DNA of 12,685 nucleotides from Pseudomonadota bacterium (GTDB lineage Bacteria > Myxococcota > Polyangia > Polyangiales > Polyangiaceae): the NCBI GenBank assembly GCA_023419055.1, contig JAEZYO010000883.1:1-12685 (forward strand), given 5' to 3'. Made by a program: the position numbers and the translations under genes. Each line of letters begins with the position of its first letter. Position 1 is the first letter of the stretch. The notes below the pieces were generated by a model. The model did no database searches. It saw nothing but the letters and a program-made list of their open reading frames with translations, and had not been told where the DNA came from. Positions 5,868 through 12,685 of this stretch are shown here, one piece after another.

Positions 5868-8468
5868 GTGATTCGCCACAGCGTCCTTCTTCTCGCGCTA
5901 CTCCTTCCGCTCGCCAACGCGGGCACCCTCGCCTGCAGCTCGAACGATTCCGACGAGTCGGGGGCCGGAAGCCTCAGCCTGTCGCCCGACTCGGGCACCC
6001 TGCTGCCCGGCGTCCAGCAGGTCCTGAGAGCGGAAGGCCTGGCGGGCTCGGACCTGGTCTGGAGCGTCGACGGCGGCGAGCTCTACGAGGACGGCGCCAC
6101 CGCGACGTTCGTGGCGCCGGCCGAGCCGGGCGAGTACGAGGTGAGCGTCCGCAGCCGTTCGAACCCGGACGCCAAGGCGCTGGCGAGGCTCAAAGTGATG
6201 GCGCTCGAGCCGAGTGAGCTTACCCGCGAGGACGTCGAAGAGCTCGCTGCGGTGGCCGGCGAGCGCGGCCGGGTGCGTTTCGAAGCCGTGCCCGAGGGTG
6301 AGCTCGGCGCGCGCGCGCGTTTCACTCTCGTGAGTGACGAGTCGGCGACTGGCCTTCGCGCCGCGGCCGAAGGGGCTGCGGAGCAGACCACGGGGGCGGC
6401 GTACGAGGAAATCGAGGTCCGGATCATCGACGAGAAGCACGGCGAGCTCTCGTTCGGCGGCGTGACGATCGACGGCTACGGCGCGCTCGACGAGTCGCAA
6501 AAAGCGGCGCTGCGCGCGCTCGCGTCGTCGAGCCTGTTCGCGGACGCCGCGCTCGTCCCTCTCGATCTCGCGTGCACCGGTGAGCTCGTCGCGCCGAAGG
6601 TCATGGCGTCGCTCTTGATGCCGATCCAGGCGGTTCAAAAGTACCTGGTCGCGGATCGCGCAAGGCTCGCGACCTCGCTCGCCGAGTCGTCGGCCTGCCG
6701 CTATTTCACGCCGCTCGACGCGCCGTCCAAGGACGAGCGCCCCGCGCCCGACCTACCGCTCCTCTCGAACGGCCAAGTCGTGCCCGCGACCTTCGGCTAC
6801 CTGCCCTTCGACGACGAAGGAGAGGTGGTGTCGCTCGCGATGTCGACGAAGAAGAGCGCGCTCGATCCGGGCGCGGGGGCGCGCGGGCTCGCGCCCGACG
6901 TGAACGTATTCGGACCCGGTGGGTCGATGTGCCGCGGCGCGTGCGGCGCCGACTGCGAGGAGAACAACTGCGGCGAGAAGCGCGAGGAGTGGCGCTGCGT
7001 CCAGGAGGACGGGCGAAACACCGGGTACAAGCAGCTCTGGGTCAGCTACACGTGCGGCGAGCACGAGGGCTGCGTCGAGCACGACGAGTGTTTCGACAAC
7101 TGTAAAGCGCAGTTCGGCGTCGGCAGCTGGGACGCCGGGTTCTGCATGCGCGGGTGCGACTTGCAGGCTGCGAGCGGCTACGGAGCGCTTCAGGGCATCG
7201 ATTGGGCGCAGGGCTACGGCCCGTTCGAGAACGAACAGACGTACGACTACAGCTACGGCGAGCCCGAGCGCGACGAGAAGCTCTGCCCCAAGGATCTCGG
7301 GTTGATCGCGAACCCTGGCAGCGGCATCGCGCCGCACGAGACCGTGCTTTCGTGGAGCGGTTCCGGTAGCGTCGCTTCCGACTCGACCTGCGAGCTCGAT
7401 TTCGGCGACGGCAGCGAGCCGGTCACGATCGATCCTTGCCCGGTCTCGGGCGAGCGCGCTCACACCTACGCGGTGCCGTCCGACCTCCGCAGCGCGACCA
7501 CGCTCTACACCGCGACGCTGACGCGCCTCGACACCGGCACGACCGTGTCGACGGACGTTCAGGCGAGCTGGCTCTTCCAGGCCGATCCGGCCTCCGGCCA
7601 GGCTCCACTCGAGACCACGCTCACCTGGACCGGCTTCAGCGGCGTCGAGAAGCAGCTCGACTGCGAGATCGACTACGGCGACGGCGAGACCGAGATCGTC
7701 TACGACTGCGCCAAGAGCGACGGGGTCGACCACACCTACGCCGAACCGGGCCTCTACAACGCGAAGATCACCGTGCACGGTGAAGAGCGCACGAGCACGA
7801 GGAGCATCGCGATCGAGGTGGACGACGGCGCGGCGCCCACGGAGTGCGATCACGTGCGCGACGTCACGTCCTGGAAGGCGACCGCGACCTTCGGTTACAA
7901 CATCTCGGCAGCCGATACGGCGCTCAGCGTGAGTCACGTCGCGAGCGGCGAGGTGCAGGCGACGCTCACCAAGTCGAACGAGAGCGACTACCACATGAGC
8001 TTCTGGTCACTTTCGCCGACCGGCACCGTGAGCATCAAAGAGATCGCGAACTCGCTCAAGCCGAACGCCGTGAACCCCCAGTACGAGTACATCGGCAGCG
8101 ACACGCCGCTGCCTCCCTCGAGCTCGGCGGACACCGGCTCGAACGTGCTCTTGGCCTTCAACCTCGAGAAATGCCTCTACAACGTGCACTTCCAGATGAT
8201 GGTCCCGGTCGCGACTCGCCACGGCAAGGACACGGGCACCGGCGAGATGTGGGTCGCCGCGTTCCAGACGCCCTGGCGCCCCATCCCCTCGAGCCTCGAG
8301 CTCTCCGACGGCGGCGCGTACAGCGCGCACACGGAGGACTTCATCCTGAGCTCGGACGAGCTCATCGAGTACTACGCGGTCTGGAACTCCGACCTCATCG
8401 ACATGCTGGGTGAGGCCGGTCTCAGCGAGGCCCAGGTCTCGTGGAAGGTCTGGCCCAGCGAGCCTTGA
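5868..8468 (+). CDS. Large lipoprotein: Ig/PKD-like domain, Cys-rich PLA2-like segment, two PKD domains
   Basis: An 866-aa secreted lipoprotein. GTG 5868 is placed by GGAG at 5858-5861 and by the lipoprotein signal, with acylated C23 in TLAC. An Ig/PKD-like fold follows (about 30-115), then a mixed region (about 116-350). Next is a segment with 12 cysteines (355-473) containing CVEHDEC (C402, H405, D406, C408) and C412. That resembles the CxxHDxC active-site helix of secreted phospholipase A2, and the upstream CRGACGADC (355-363) sits where the calcium loop would be. Two PKD repeats follow (about 480-560 and 568-655) with FGDG and YGDG cores. The last 210 residues are an unrecognised domain. 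The lipid anchor and PKD repeats indicate the cell surface. Phospholipase function is only a hypothesis: the segment may be purely structural. It lies 85 bp after the deacetylase gene on the same strand. Confidence 0.88.
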   Translation: MIRHSVLLLALLLPLANAGTLACSSNDSDESGAGSLSLSPDSGTLLPGVQQVLRAEGLAGSDLVWSVDGGELYEDGATATFVAPAEPGEYEVSVRSRSNPDAKALARLKVMALEPSELTREDVEELAAVAGERGRVRFEAVPEGELGARARFTLVSDESATGLRAAAEGAAEQTTGAAYEEIEVRIIDEKHGELSFGGVTIDGYGALDESQKAALRALASSSLFADAALVPLDLACTGELVAPKVMASLLMPIQAVQKYLVADRARLATSLAESSACRYFTPLDAPSKDERPAPDLPLLSNGQVVPATFGYLPFDDEGEVVSLAMSTKKSALDPGAGARGLAPDVNVFGPGGSMCRGACGADCEENNCGEKREEWRCVQEDGRNTGYKQLWVSYTCGEHEGCVEHDECFDNCKAQFGVGSWDAGFCMRGCDLQAASGYGALQGIDWAQGYGPFENEQTYDYSYGEPERDEKLCPKDLGLIANPGSGIAPHETVLSWSGSGSVASDSTCELDFGDGSEPVTIDPCPVSGERAHTYAVPSDLRSATTLYTATLTRLDTGTTVSTDVQASWLFQADPASGQAPLETTLTWTGFSGVEKQLDCEIDYGDGETEIVYDCAKSDGVDHTYAEPGLYNAKITVHGEERTSTRSIAIEVDDGAAPTECDHVRDVTSWKATATFGYNISAADTALSVSHVASGEVQATLTKSNESDYHMSFWSLSPTGTVSIKEIANSLKPNAVNPQYEYIGSDTPLPPSSSADTGSNVLLAFNLEKCLYNVHFQMMVPVATRHGKDTGTGEMWVAAFQTPWRPIPSSLELSDGGAYSAHTEDFILSSDELIEYYAVWNSDLIDMLGEAGLSEAQVSWKVWPSEP

Positions 8469-8531
8469 CGGCGTGAGCGGGCGCGATGCAAGGTCGCCAT
8501 AATCAAAATCCCTAGAAAAGGCCGCTGAAAG

Positions 8532-8570
8532 CCGAGGCGTAACCTTCCGGAAATCGGAGACGCGCCTCGG
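8532..8570. repeat. Inverted repeat with nested palindrome upstream of lipoprotein gene
   Basis: CCGAGGCG (8532-8539) and CGCCTCGG (8563-8570) form a perfect 8-bp inverted repeat around a 23-nt loop. The loop contains the palindrome TTCCGGAA (8545-8552). There is no T-run after it, so it is not a classic terminator for the preceding gene. It may be a regulator site or leader structure for the gene starting at 8648. Confidence 0.4.
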
Positions 8571-8636
8571 TGCCGATCGAGATCGTGCAGTTGGCTCTAG
8601 GCTCTCCGCTGGCGCAGAGGTACGGTCGCCCCGAGG

Positions 8637-8643
8637 AAGGAGG
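8637..8643 (+). promoter_or_regulatory. Strong ribosome binding site deciding the start at 8648
   Basis: AAGGAGG lies 4 nt before ATG 8648. It selects this start over the upstream in-frame GTG at 8570, because the protein from 8648 opens with a proper lipoprotein signal. Confidence 0.75.
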
Positions 8644-8647
8644 GAGG

Positions 8648-10378
8648 ATGGCAAACCTCTCACGAAGTTCGTTCGTCACCGCGGCCGTCGTTCTGCTCGC
8701 TTGCGGACGCCGCGAGCCGGAGCACCCGGACGCCGTCAACGTCTTGCTCGACTGCAAGGAGCTCAACTCATCGGGACAGGAGTTCGCGTTCCAGCCGACC
8801 GAGGTCAAGCCGATCGAAGGGCCGCTGCTGTTGCAGGGTGAGTGGCGGGGCGGTCCCGCCGAATCTTATTCGGACTGTCCTCGGCAAGAGGCACGCATCG
8901 TGCGCCCGCCTGCAGGTGGTCGCGAGGTCCCGTTCACGGGCGCTGGGGGGATCAGCGATCCGCTCGTCATTCCCGCGGGTATGACGTTGCGTCTGGGGGG
9001 CGACGAGACGGGGAGCGCTCCGTGGTCGAGCACGGGCCTCCAGCTCGTCGAGGTGTTCGACGAAGCAGGGAAGCGTGTATCGGCATTCTACCTGGGTGAT
9101 GCGGGCGACTCGCCGTTGACGCTCGGCGGCGTGCCGATTCCGCGTCTCGGCCCGGCCGCGACGCGGCACTCTCCGCTCACTCTCCCCGAAGGCCTGATTC
9201 CAGCGGGGCGACCGGTTCGATTGCGCGTGAGCGGGCTCATTCATGCGAGCGCCGCTGGTTCGGATCCGTTCTTCGCCATTCCGGTGACGGCGACCGAGAC
9301 CTCGGACCAAGCGGTGCTCGTCGAGTGCACGCCCGAGGACCGTTGCGGCACTCTCGTGGCTCAGAGCAGCGGCACACCCCCGGCTTCAGCGGCGCCGCTC
9401 GCGATCGCGGACAAGTCGACACCGGCGCCCGGAGCGGTGGCAGTCGCTCCGGCCGCTCCTCCACCAACGGCTCCCACGACACCCAACGTCGTCGCCGACT
9501 CGTGCATCAAGAAGATCGACTGGAAGAACCATGCTTATGGCGTTTCCTCGCTTTCGCCAAAGCCGTTCCAGCTCGTCAACGGCGAGCACCGTTTGACGGT
9601 TCGAAAGGTGAAGCCCGACCCCCTCATGACCCTCGGCATGTCCGAGCAGGGCATCGCGCTCTACTTCAGCCAAGCCATCGAGGCGGACCTCGACGGAGAA
9701 GGTCCGCGCGAGGCTGTAATCCGCCTGTTCAAGCGAGATTTCGGCGTCTATCACGGCAACTCGCCCGGCGAGGATCCACAGCAGGTGGCGTATGTTTTCC
9801 GCGTTTCGGAGGCTTGCGAGGCGACCCCGCTCGGTTTCGTCGAGATGAAGCCACAAGACTTCCTGCGATTCGAATCAGGGGCGCTGTTGCAGCTCCGCGC
9901 CGAAAGTAGTGGCGGAGTGCGGAAGGAATGGCGCCTTCAGGGTGACAAGCTTCACTTGGTCGCGACGAGCAAGGTGAGTGAGGAGGAGCTCTACGGTCCG
10001 CCGAAGACCTGCGACGAACAAAAGTACTTGGCAGCTTTGCCGAAGCAGCACGGCAAGCGGCCCTGGGATTTCAGCGATCCGTGCCTGGAGCATCGCCTGA
10101 AGGTACGGCTCGGGAAGAAGCTCGAGCAGTTCCACGAGCACAGCGGCGGCCCCGCTCCCACCATGCAAATCGTCGACGGCTACCTGATCGCGACCTTCTG
10201 CAAGGCGCGCGTGTGCGGTGGGTACCATGCCGCTTACGCGGTCGACGTCAAAACCGGGGAGGTGAGCGCCGCCATCGAAGCTCTTGGCAAGGTGCAGTGG
10301 TTCGCTTCCGGAGAGCCCCCGGCGCCCCTAAAGGCGGTGGTTGCCGAGCTCCAGGCACAAAGCCGCGCGCCTCAATAG
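8648..10378 (+). CDS. Putative lipoprotein of unknown function, two modules joined by a Pro/Ala-rich linker
   Basis: A 576-aa protein with a lipoprotein signal: a short N-terminus with R6, a hydrophobic core, and lipobox LLAC with C19. The N-terminal module (about 25-235) is beta-rich with paired cysteines, including a DCK near the start and CTPEDRC near its end. A Pro/Ala/Thr-rich linker follows (about 238-283). The C-terminal module (about 285-576) contains ADLDGEGPREAVIRLF (near 344), reminiscent of DLDGDG calcium-loop or FG-GAP-like elements, and several cysteines. I do not recognise either module as a named family. The start is fixed by AAGGAGG at 8637-8643 and by the signal. It follows the PKD lipoprotein gene after 179 bp on the same strand, and it converges with the alarmone hydrolase remnant, 19 bp away. 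A cell-envelope location is likely; a molecular function cannot be stated. Confidence 0.83.
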   Translation: MANLSRSSFVTAAVVLLACGRREPEHPDAVNVLLDCKELNSSGQEFAFQPTEVKPIEGPLLLQGEWRGGPAESYSDCPRQEARIVRPPAGGREVPFTGAGGISDPLVIPAGMTLRLGGDETGSAPWSSTGLQLVEVFDEAGKRVSAFYLGDAGDSPLTLGGVPIPRLGPAATRHSPLTLPEGLIPAGRPVRLRVSGLIHASAAGSDPFFAIPVTATETSDQAVLVECTPEDRCGTLVAQSSGTPPASAAPLAIADKSTPAPGAVAVAPAAPPPTAPTTPNVVADSCIKKIDWKNHAYGVSSLSPKPFQLVNGEHRLTVRKVKPDPLMTLGMSEQGIALYFSQAIEADLDGEGPREAVIRLFKRDFGVYHGNSPGEDPQQVAYVFRVSEACEATPLGFVEMKPQDFLRFESGALLQLRAESSGGVRKEWRLQGDKLHLVATSKVSEEELYGPPKTCDEQKYLAALPKQHGKRPWDFSDPCLEHRLKVRLGKKLEQFHEHSGGPAPTMQIVDGYLIATFCKARVCGGYHAAYAVDVKTGEVSAAIEALGKVQWFASGEPPAPLKAVVAELQAQSRAPQ

Positions 10379-10397
10379 CAGCGGCCGGCAGCGACGC

Positions 10398-10719
10398 TTA
10401 CTCGGCGGCGATGACACCGCGGGCACGTTCGACGCGCTCGCGGTGTTCTCGCTCGAGCGCCTGATGGGTCGGACCACACGCTCGCACCACCTGGTTCGAC
10501 CAGTCGAGGTACTCGACGCGACGCTCCTTGGTCCAGCACCCGGGGAGCGTCGCCACGTTGCTACACGATTTCGGCGTCGGTCACGCCCGCGACGCGAGTG
10601 AGGATCGCCGCCACGTCGATCACGTGGTTCACGTACGGTTCGCCGCTGCCCTTGCGGGTCTGAGCGCCATGGGCGTGCGCCGCGAGAGTCAAGGCGTCGA
10701 AGAGGCGAACGGATTGCAC
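10398..10719 (-). pseudogene. Remnant of a MESH1-type HD-domain (p)ppGpp hydrolase with internal deletion and frameshift
   Basis: Two pieces of one HD-family hydrolase lie in adjoining frames. The N-terminal piece (10719-10561, GTG start, 52 residues) has FDALTLAAHAHGAQTRKG, then SGEPYVNHVIDVAAIL and GVTDAEIV, then a TAG stop. The C-terminal piece (10559-10398) reads NVATLPGCWTKERRVEYLDW, then SNQVV, and on to a TAA. In the MESH1/RelA-SpoT hydrolase family these parts are separated by about 70 residues that carry the HD and ED metal ligands and the LADK segment. Here they abut, so about 210 bp are missing and the frame is shifted. The GTG start has AGAAGG 6 nt upstream and lies 2 nt after the acetyltransferase stop, so it was once a coupled operon gene. 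Intact members degrade the alarmone (p)ppGpp; this one cannot. A truncated 52-aa product could still be made. Confidence 0.8.
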
Positions 10720-10721
10720 GG

Positions 10722-11441
10722 CTAGCCTTCTCTTGCTTCGCGTTTCAGGCGCACCGCGAGGTGCGTCGCGTACTGCTCGTAACCGACCTTCCGCGCGATG
10801 CCGACGGCGCCGAGGTTCGCTTCGAGCGTCTGATAGAGGAGCGTCTTACCTTCCGCGAGTGCGCGCTCCACCACGGCGCTCACGGCGGCGCTGCCGAAGC
10901 CACGGCCACGATATTCGGGGTGAGTGAGCACGCAGGGATCGCCCGCTGTTGGATTCCAGGATCGATAGCCCGCGCCGGCGACGATCTTCGAGCCGACGAA
11001 GCAGGCCGCGATTGGACCTTCCACCTTCTCGTCGAGCCCTGCCATCGCCCACTCCTCGGGATCGCACTCGGAACGAAACGCCGACAACGCCGGATCGCTC
11101 GGCTCGACGAAGCGGGTGTTCTCGTCGTGAACCTTTCGGAAGCGCGCCGGATCCAGGCAACCCTGAAACGCCGGGCCGATCGCGCGATCGAAGTCGTCCC
11201 CGAGGATGGTTCGCCATTCACTCTCGTCGAGGAACGGCTCGTTGAGTCGGGCGACCAAGGCAGCGAGCGGCGTCACCCAACCAGCCGGTGCCGACACCAC
11301 CGTTCGAGCCTTCCTGCGGAAGCTCCAGAGGCCACAGTAGGTCAGGCCCACGTGCTTTCTGATCGAAAGCCCGGGTGTGTCCCACTCCTCCGGGGTGACA
11401 CCGAGAAAGCCTGCCCAAAAGATGTCGTCTGCGCGTCCCAC
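10722..11441 (-). CDS. GNAT-family N-acetyltransferase
   Basis: A 239-aa acetyl-CoA-dependent acetyltransferase. The C-terminal GNAT fold (about 140-232) shows the acetyl-CoA loop as YRGRGFG (177-183) after the strand CVLTHPE. The helix SAAVSAVVERALAEGK follows, then the beta-bulge strand TLLYQTLEANLGAVGIARKVGY with the usual N/A helix and terminal GYE strand. The N-terminal 135 residues are longer than a minimal GNAT. They recall the two-part GNAT_acetyltr_2 layout, although this is uncertain. The start is GTG 11441, since no in-frame ATG lies nearby; the ribosome site is weak. The acceptor substrate is unknown. The gene sits in a minus-strand run after a membrane-protein gene (68-bp gap) and 2 bp before the hydrolase remnant. 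Confidence 0.88.
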   Translation of the reverse strand: MGRADDIFWAGFLGVTPEEWDTPGLSIRKHVGLTYCGLWSFRRKARTVVSAPAGWVTPLAALVARLNEPFLDESEWRTILGDDFDRAIGPAFQGCLDPARFRKVHDENTRFVEPSDPALSAFRSECDPEEWAMAGLDEKVEGPIAACFVGSKIVAGAGYRSWNPTAGDPCVLTHPEYRGRGFGSAAVSAVVERALAEGKTLLYQTLEANLGAVGIARKVGYEQYATHLAVRLKREAREG

Positions 11442-11509
11442 GCTTTCTATCGAAGCATGTCAGTCGTCGAAAGGATACGGCTGGCGCGGGGCCGGCGAGG
11501 AAACCGCCT

Positions 11510-12010
11510 TCATGGGGCGCCGTCGTTCTGCTTCGGCGGCCACCCGCTCGCCTTTCGTGGGACCGTGAAGGCTCGAACCGCCGTGACGACGGACCAGATC
11601 GTCGCCGACAAGAGGAAGGTCGCGAGAACGAGGACGAACGGCGGCATGTCGAAGTGGACGGACGAGACCAGGATCGCTCCGCTCGCGAACGAGAACGCCG
11701 CGGTCGGCAGCAGCCGGAACGCGACGGCGTGCATGAAGCGCCGAACCACGTAGAACCAGGCGGCGAGGAGCGGGCCGAAGAGGAGCGGTACGACCATCCA
11801 GAGCACGCCCTCGCCCTTCTCGTAGTCGAGAAACAAGGCGATGAAGTAGCAGAGCGCCACGCCGACCGACGCCCAACGGCGGAGGGCGCGTCGAGCAATG
11901 ATTGGCTGCGAGGTCAGCCGAGCCTCGAGCAGCGTTTCCACCGAGAGGACGCTCACGACGCTGGCGACGAACACCGAGATGACCAGATCTGAATAGGCTT
12001 CGGGGTTCAC
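11510..12010 (-). CDS. Multi-pass inner-membrane protein of unknown function
   Basis: A 166-aa hydrophobic protein with about five predicted membrane segments: 8-27, 46-62, 69-90, 99-117 and 123-147. It has a basic loop (RARRALRRW-like, residues 31-46) and a basic C-terminal tail (from PRKASG). I do not recognise a family. GTG 12010 is the only start consistent with the first membrane segment. It has no good ribosome site, so translation may depend on the preceding DoxX-like gene, 21 bp upstream on the same strand. The pairing suggests a small membrane-protein operon, but nothing shows what it transports or anchors. Confidence 0.75.
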   Translation of the reverse strand: MNPEAYSDLVISVFVASVVSVLSVETLLEARLTSQPIIARRALRRWASVGVALCYFIALFLDYEKGEGVLWMVVPLLFGPLLAAWFYVVRRFMHAVAFRLLPTAAFSFASGAILVSSVHFDMPPFVLVLATFLLSATIWSVVTAVRAFTVPRKASGWPPKQNDGAP

Positions 12011-12031
12011 GAGGTCGGCGCGAGGCTTCGC

Positions 12032-12298
12032 TCACATCTTCCGATTCACGTACACCTGAAGCAAGACCTCGGTGCCCTTGAGCAGCGGATACATGAAGCC
12101 CGCCTTGAGGAGAGATCCACCGAGGTCCGCCGCGCCGCTCGGGATCACCGCTTCCGGCAACAGATCGAGGAACCCGCAGATCCCGCAGCCGACCAGGATG
12201 ATCCCCATGACGATGCGCTCGAACGTGAGCAGGTGGTTCGCGAGGGATTTGGCGACTTCGGTGCTTTTGTCGGTGGTGAGGGCGGCTTCGGATTGCAT
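12032..12298 (-). CDS. Short DoxX-like membrane protein (probably C-terminally truncated relative to the family)
   Basis: An 88-aa protein whose start ATG 12298 is fixed by AAAGGAGG (minus strand, 12310-12303) 4 nt upstream. After a polar leader come two hydrophobic segments, ERIVMGIILVGCGICGFLDLLP and GSLLKAGFMYPLLKGTEVLL. Their spacing and wording recall the first half of DoxX-like four-helix proteins: an N-terminal helix with GxxGFLxxxP, then GYxxPLLxxxEV. The protein ends at VNRKM, where the family normally continues with two more helices. It could therefore be a shortened DoxX-like gene or an independent two-helix protein. The next gene, 21 bp downstream, does not supply the missing half in an obvious way. 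Confidence 0.7.
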   Translation of the reverse strand: MQSEAALTTDKSTEVAKSLANHLLTFERIVMGIILVGCGICGFLDLLPEAVIPSGAADLGGSLLKAGFMYPLLKGTEVLLQVYVNRKM

Positions 12299-12572
12299 GG
12301 GGCCTCCTTTCTGGGCTCGGTGCCGGCGGTGACCTGCACCGTGGCTTTCGAGAACACGACGAGCGAGACCCGGCGATCTCGACATCCGTCCGGATCTTTT
12401 TGCGGGCGAGCCCAATCGGGTGGCATGCCGCCAAGGTTGGAATGGAGGCTAGTCGGAAAAAGATACGCCCGATGGTCCCCTCGAGCCTTCCGTCACGTCC
12501 TCTTTCGTGTCCTTCCGGGAGCTTTCGATTGGTGTGCCGAGGGCTTTGTGGGGGGCGGCCATACCCGATCGC
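12299..12572. other. Intergenic region upstream of the DoxX-like gene; no gene seen
   Basis: Apart from the ribosome binding site at 12303-12310, I see no coding frame with convincing composition, RNA gene or long repeat here. Open frames on either strand are basic, low-complexity shadows. Base composition drops slightly in G+C after about 12440, as in promoter DNA. It probably holds the promoter of the minus-strand run that starts at 12298, but I cannot point to boxes. Confidence 0.4.
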
Positions 12573-12685
12573 TTAAGCACCTATCGCGCCTAATTGCAGG
12601 GCAATCCGTGGCCGAGAGCGGGAGGGTTTGGGCTCGCGAGCCAGACCGATGAGGACGTCGCCCACGGTGCCGATGAGTTCGGTCC
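12573..12685 (-). CDS. Possible C-terminal end of a gene entering from the right edge
   Basis: Reading leftward from the edge, one minus-strand frame gives TELIGTVGDVLIGLAREP followed by about 19 residues and a TAA at 12575-12573. The first 18 codons have the G/C-ending bias of the real genes here, but the remainder does not. No family is recognisable in 37 residues, so this is a tentative partial gene only. Confidence 0.2.
   Translation of the reverse strand, partial: TELIGTVGDVLIGLAREPKPSRSRPRIALQLGAIGA

Noticed and set aside
6753..7994. A 413-aa open frame on the minus strand inside the PKD lipoprotein gene
   Set aside because: The plus-strand protein has a signal, domains and PKD motifs. 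The antisense frame is Arg/Val/Ala-rich without motifs, a known shadow effect of GC-rich third positions.
10398..10719. Two separate small genes instead of one broken gene
   Set aside because: The two pieces match consecutive ends of the same HD hydrolase family in the right order. The second has no start signal of its own.
10761..11753. A 330-aa open frame on the plus strand opposite the GNAT gene
   Set aside because: The minus-strand GNAT motifs (YRGRGFG and the following helix) are clear. The plus-strand frame is Arg-rich and runs across unrelated genes.
1..12685. CRISPR array, tRNA, rRNA, IS element, integrase or attachment site
   Set aside because: No regularly spaced long repeats, cloverleaf-like sequences, transposase motifs or terminal inverted repeats were seen on reading through the window.

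Overview
The window is GC-rich chromosomal DNA whose real genes show strong G/C bias at third codon positions. It has many lipoproteins and secreted Cys-rich or PKD proteins, GTG starts, an ECF sigma factor paired with an unusual membrane partner, and long spurious antisense frames. This suggests a large-genome soil bacterium of the Myxococcota (Polyangia-like). That placement is inference from style, not from a marker gene. I saw no tRNA, rRNA, CRISPR array, IS element, transposase or integrase.

Layout. (1) 1-1793: two paralogous class III (CpdA/Icc-like) metallophosphoesterases on the minus strand, the first cut by the window edge, flank a plus-strand pterin-4a-carbinolamine dehydratase (606-932). 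(2) 1872-2876: a plus-strand protein with HipA/PI4-kinase-like active-site motifs. (3) 4686-2882, minus: an ECF sigma factor overlapping by GTGA a single-pass membrane protein with a Cys-rich outer domain, which is probably its anti-sigma partner or sensor. (4) 4790-5782, plus, divergent from the sigma gene: an exported NodB-type polysaccharide deacetylase. (5) 5783-5867: a short spacer with four 11-bp direct repeats and a hairpin. It leads into (6) 5868-8468, an 866-aa lipoprotein with an Ig/PKD-like domain, a Cys-rich segment with a phospholipase-A2-like CxxHDxC motif, two PKD repeats and a unique C-terminus. (7) 8648-10378: a second large lipoprotein of unknown function. (8) 12298-10398, minus: a probable operon of a short DoxX-like membrane protein, a multi-pass membrane protein, a GNAT acetyltransferase and the remains of a MESH1-type (p)ppGpp hydrolase that has lost its catalytic middle by an internal deletion. 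(9) 12299-12685 is mostly non-coding.

Working together: the sigma/membrane-partner pair, deacetylase and two lipoproteins could form an envelope-related neighbourhood, with the sigma factor and deacetylase sharing a 103-bp divergent spacer. This is a contextual inference. The most distinctive items are the 11-bp repeat array, the PLA2-like motif inside the PKD lipoprotein, the sigma/Cys-rich partner, the orphan kinase-like protein and the deletion-scarred alarmone hydrolase.
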